From NCBI GenBank assembly GCA_963969595.1, contig OZ018418.1, forward strand, positions 749,001 through 813,000: a stretch of DNA of 64,000 nt. The letters run 5' to 3'. The position numbers and the translations under genes were made by a program. Every line of letters starts with the position of its first letter. Within the stretch, counting starts at the first letter, position 1. The notes below the pieces were generated by a model, which saw only the letters and a list, made by a program, of their open reading frames with translations, searched no databases and was not told the DNA's origin. This DNA comes from Neckera pumila. Taxonomy: Eukaryota > Streptophyta > Bryopsida > Hypnales > Neckeraceae. Below are positions 61,301 to 64,000 of this stretch, in pieces.

Positions 61301-63498
61301 ATATGCCTCAAACGGTCATGCTTATGCAGAGCAGCGTGCACGGTTAGACAACTCCATGTCGAGGAGTGAGTGGGAGAAGGGGAAGACAACAGATGCAGCA
61401 CGACGTCAACATAGCCCTGCTCGGAGACCTTCAAGAAGCCCCGTACATCGAAGAGGAGAGGACGAGTCCAGGAGATTCAAGCATTTCGACGAAGAGAAGG
61501 ACTTCCATCGTCTGCACCGTAGCAGTCCGCATGGTAAGCCTTTCTGCAAATGAACAGAGGTCATACAATGGGCGTTCTTGTTTTCAAGTAACTGCATATT
61601 GATGTACATTATTTACTAATACAGAACATAGAAGTTTTGAAACAAAAACTTTATTGATGGAATTCATAGTGTGGGAGACTGCAACAAGGGTCCCCGTATA
61701 TGAGCAAGACGTGAACATTAGCATGGGCTGAAGCATGTAGTATAAGTTAAAGCTACATGCAGGATGATACATTGCAAATAAAGGAAACGCTGTATTTGTT
61801 CAAGTTCGTCATATTGAATTGAAAATCGTAGTTACTTTCAATAATAATTACAGTGGACTATATTCTTGATTGATTGAACGTTTCAAATTCTACTGGCAGA
61901 TGCAGACGTAGTACACATGGGGAGACAAAGCGGTCAAGGTTGTTCGGAAATCCAAATTCCTTATTCAACTTCCAACGATGGAAGCTACAGAGTTCAGAGG
62001 TCAAATGTTCAGCGAATACCATATAGAAAGAGTGATACTTATGAGAGTCGGAGGTCCCCCTCAGTTCCCTTGCGGTCACCGTCAGAGGAAGCTGCATTTG
62101 AATTACAAAGTTATCAGGAGAACCTGAGAACAGCAGATCTTGCGTTACAGTCGCCTTCAGCAGACAGGAGAACAAGACGGTATAAGGAGGCATTCCGTGA
62201 AGCGGAAAGATGTGAACGAACAAAAGGAGGGAAGAAACCATTTTATATTACCCTAAATGGTCAAGGAATACCATACGGACCCGGAAAACCATCTTGGATA
62301 GCCGAAGTAAATAAGCTAGCCATTTGGCTAGATCCCTCATGCACGCACATTAGAAAGCAAACTCATGAATCTATGTGTATATTGAAGAGTCGGCTGATGA
62401 TCACTTTGATTATTTGGGAGAGCTCAATCAGGACCCTTTGAGGCAAATGCTTAGAAAAGCAGTGACAAGGAGGTGGACGGAACTCATTGGTATGATCAGG
62501 AATGGCAGAGACCATCCGTTGACTTTGGACATTGAAATCTGGAAGAGATTGCAGAAGCTCTCAAGCAGTAAACAATGGGAGGGTAGGAGTGAATTAGGAC
62601 ATTATGCAAATGCATGCAAACGAACTATGGAAAGGGTAGGTGCACTTGGGGAGGCCGGAGTGCGTGACAAACTCGTTGAAATTTATGGGCGGTCTCCTGA
62701 CCCTGACAAGGTGACAGAAGAAATGGAACGGGACAAAGGATATGGTAAGAAAGACTTGAAGAGAGTTGGAGTTCTGAAGGGACAGTCAAATGGAAGTGAC
62801 GACGACGAAATAGGAGAGCAGTTGGTTCGAAAACGCTCAAGAGGACTTCTGCTTGAAGTGAACAGCAATGCCAGTGCTGAAAGCGAGAAGAGGACAATGT
62901 TCCAGACATCAGACTCCCAAGTCTTTATTTATGTCTTCCCTCACGTTTCTTACAGTTGTAGGATATCAAAGATGGAATGCATGTGTCATATAGTTTTCCC
63001 TATGATAGTATTGAAGTGGCATCTATTGGAATGTAGGGAATCATGGACCATGGTGCAGTACGTAGTGCTTCTCACAGGCCAGCGGACTCTCTTCCGAAAA
63101 CAAACACGGAATCTGTGGAAGAATATATTGCCAGACTGGAATCTGAACTCCAACGATATAAAGGTGAAAAAGGAAGTGCGTCTTCATCTCGTGCACTTCC
63201 ACGCTTTGAGTCTGCAATTGCTGAACGTGAACACAATCATGCAAGGACGGTAAGAGACTATTACTAAACACAGTGTTATGTGAATATGATTACATAGCAA
63301 GCCGTTCACGTAGTTTCTATTAGAAGTACCATGCTAGTAATTAAGTACAATCCAATTTAGATGTTTACTTCTTGCTAGTTCATTTATTGTTCACTGAGCT
63401 GTCAAACGCACAGGGAATGTATGCCGAAGAACCGGCAAGGCGAGAAAGAAGATGCAGATCTGGAAAGAAAATGCAGAGTGAATCATATGAACGATGAA
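58395..63498 (+). pseudogene. Coiled-coil, Ptta/En-Spm-like gene of the CACTA element (decayed)
   Basis: Exons: 58395-58941, 59832-60339, about 60448-60732, 61330-61533, 61900 to about 62928, 63037-63249 and 63413-63498. Exon 1 is 182 codons, Ser/Asp-rich (VVSSDSEEDFCTC), with four in-frame stops: TAG 58513, TGA 58540, TAA 58696 and TAG 58825. It splices in frame into exon 2, which is intact and basic (FALRRRRTGAS, RGRPLGKKN-type). Exon 4 is Arg/Ser-rich. Exon 5 contains KPFYITLNGQGIPYGPGKPS, WLDPSCTHIRKQ and, after a frameshift near 62375, LRKAVTRRWTELIGMI and KRTMERVGALGEAG. This region resembles the Ptta/En-Spm plant transposase family. Exon 6 adds a short coiled coil (EEYIARLESELQRYKGEK). 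In such elements the second protein usually binds subterminal repeats. The frame of exon 3 is uncertain. Confidence 0.5.
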
Positions 63499-64000
63499 GG
63501 TGAAAGCGCCAGAATTTGACGTTCACTGTATACAGTCAAGAATGTCATTTATGCCATGTGACGTTGTTGTAGGGATTAATGTAGTATGTACTAAGTCCGT
63601 GGAGGTAAATTACTCAAATCCTGGTTGAAGTTACTATATTTTCATGTCTTGAAGTGTGAAGTAGTATTTTTCAATTTTATTCAGCGTGTAGTAGTTTCAT
63701 AAATAGGTCTTCAATGGAACCATAATTAATTTCTTCTGTTGTACTTGTTCCCCAACAGTTTGATGCAATATGTCAGTAAAGTATGCGTTGACTTGAGCAA
63801 TGAACATCATGCAAGCTTCTTCCAGTTTATAGATTAGCTGTTTACGTAGCTGGTGAAACAATTTTTGCTTGGAGTGTATTAGTTACTTTCACTGTTTCCC
63901 TTACCTCATTCTCCTTGAATATACTAAAAGCATCATGCATTGCAATATTCTTGCATGGTGTCATACTGTAGGAATGTTATTTCTGCAGTTGTTTGTCCGC
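63499..64000. other. 3' flank, no gene seen
   Basis: G/T-leaning sequence after the last exon of the rightward gene. No element end of the CACTA type is reached before the window closes. Confidence 0.4.

Noticed and set aside
1461..63498. Alternative nuclear genetic code (TAA/TAG as Gln, as in some green algae)
   Set aside because: TGA also falls inside conserved coding sequence, while the MULE end, the intact 181-residue gene and TNP2 end plausibly at TAG, TAG and TAA. Frameshifts in the same genes fit decay better.
1..64000. tRNA, rRNA or CRISPR loci
   Set aside because: No tRNA B-box context, rRNA sequence or spaced identical repeats were seen. The tandem repeats present have no unique spacers of constant length.

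Overview
This looks like a transposon-dense stretch of an AT-rich plant nuclear genome, probably a land plant. The evidence is many short exons with GT/AG borders, a MULE transposase with a SWIM zinc finger, a CACTA (En/Spm, TNP2 type) transposase with its C-terminal DUF4216-like part, and several kinds of miniature inverted-repeat elements. I see no rRNA, tRNA, CRISPR array or organellar gene set, and I cannot name the species. Exon borders below were placed by eye from splice signals and reading-frame continuity, so they are models.

Layout. (1) 1-18000: a ~176-bp tandem repeat is interrupted by a ~17.2-kb MULE-like element (about 542-17724). Its right half carries a decayed MULE transposase (plus strand, 12472-16514). 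Its left half carries a minus-strand gene of about ten exons (6584-1461), whose product combines a ParB-like domain with a degenerate bacterial-type amino-methyltransferase domain. A second minus-strand gene or 5' extension lies at 10300-6798. (2) 18591-25830: a minus-strand block with one intact small two-exon gene, a decayed FCP1/NIF-phosphatase-like gene, a decayed gene of unknown family, and an array of short palindromes at its 5' side. (3) 25900-29600: mostly non-coding, with weak traces of a minus-strand gene. (4) 29671-41803: an orphan piece of a CACTA transposase, three 922-924-bp elements flanked by TTAA, a 310-bp element with long inverted repeats, and a foldback element built of ~175-bp repeats. 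(5) About 44277 to beyond 63500: a large CACTA-like element with two divergent transcription units around 58.1-58.4 kb: an unknown gene plus TNP2 leftwards (58120-46581) and a coiled-coil, Ptta-like gene rightwards (58395-63498).

Two themes stand out. First, the ParB-plus-methyltransferase gene inside a MULE-like element is, as far as I know, not a standard plant transposon gene. Second, many otherwise well-preserved exons across three unrelated units are interrupted by in-frame TAG, TGA and some TAA codons, clearly more often than by frameshifts, and splicing phase is kept around them. C-to-T decay of methylated DNA is the simplest explanation. Stop-codon reversal by RNA editing or recoding is less likely but easy to test.
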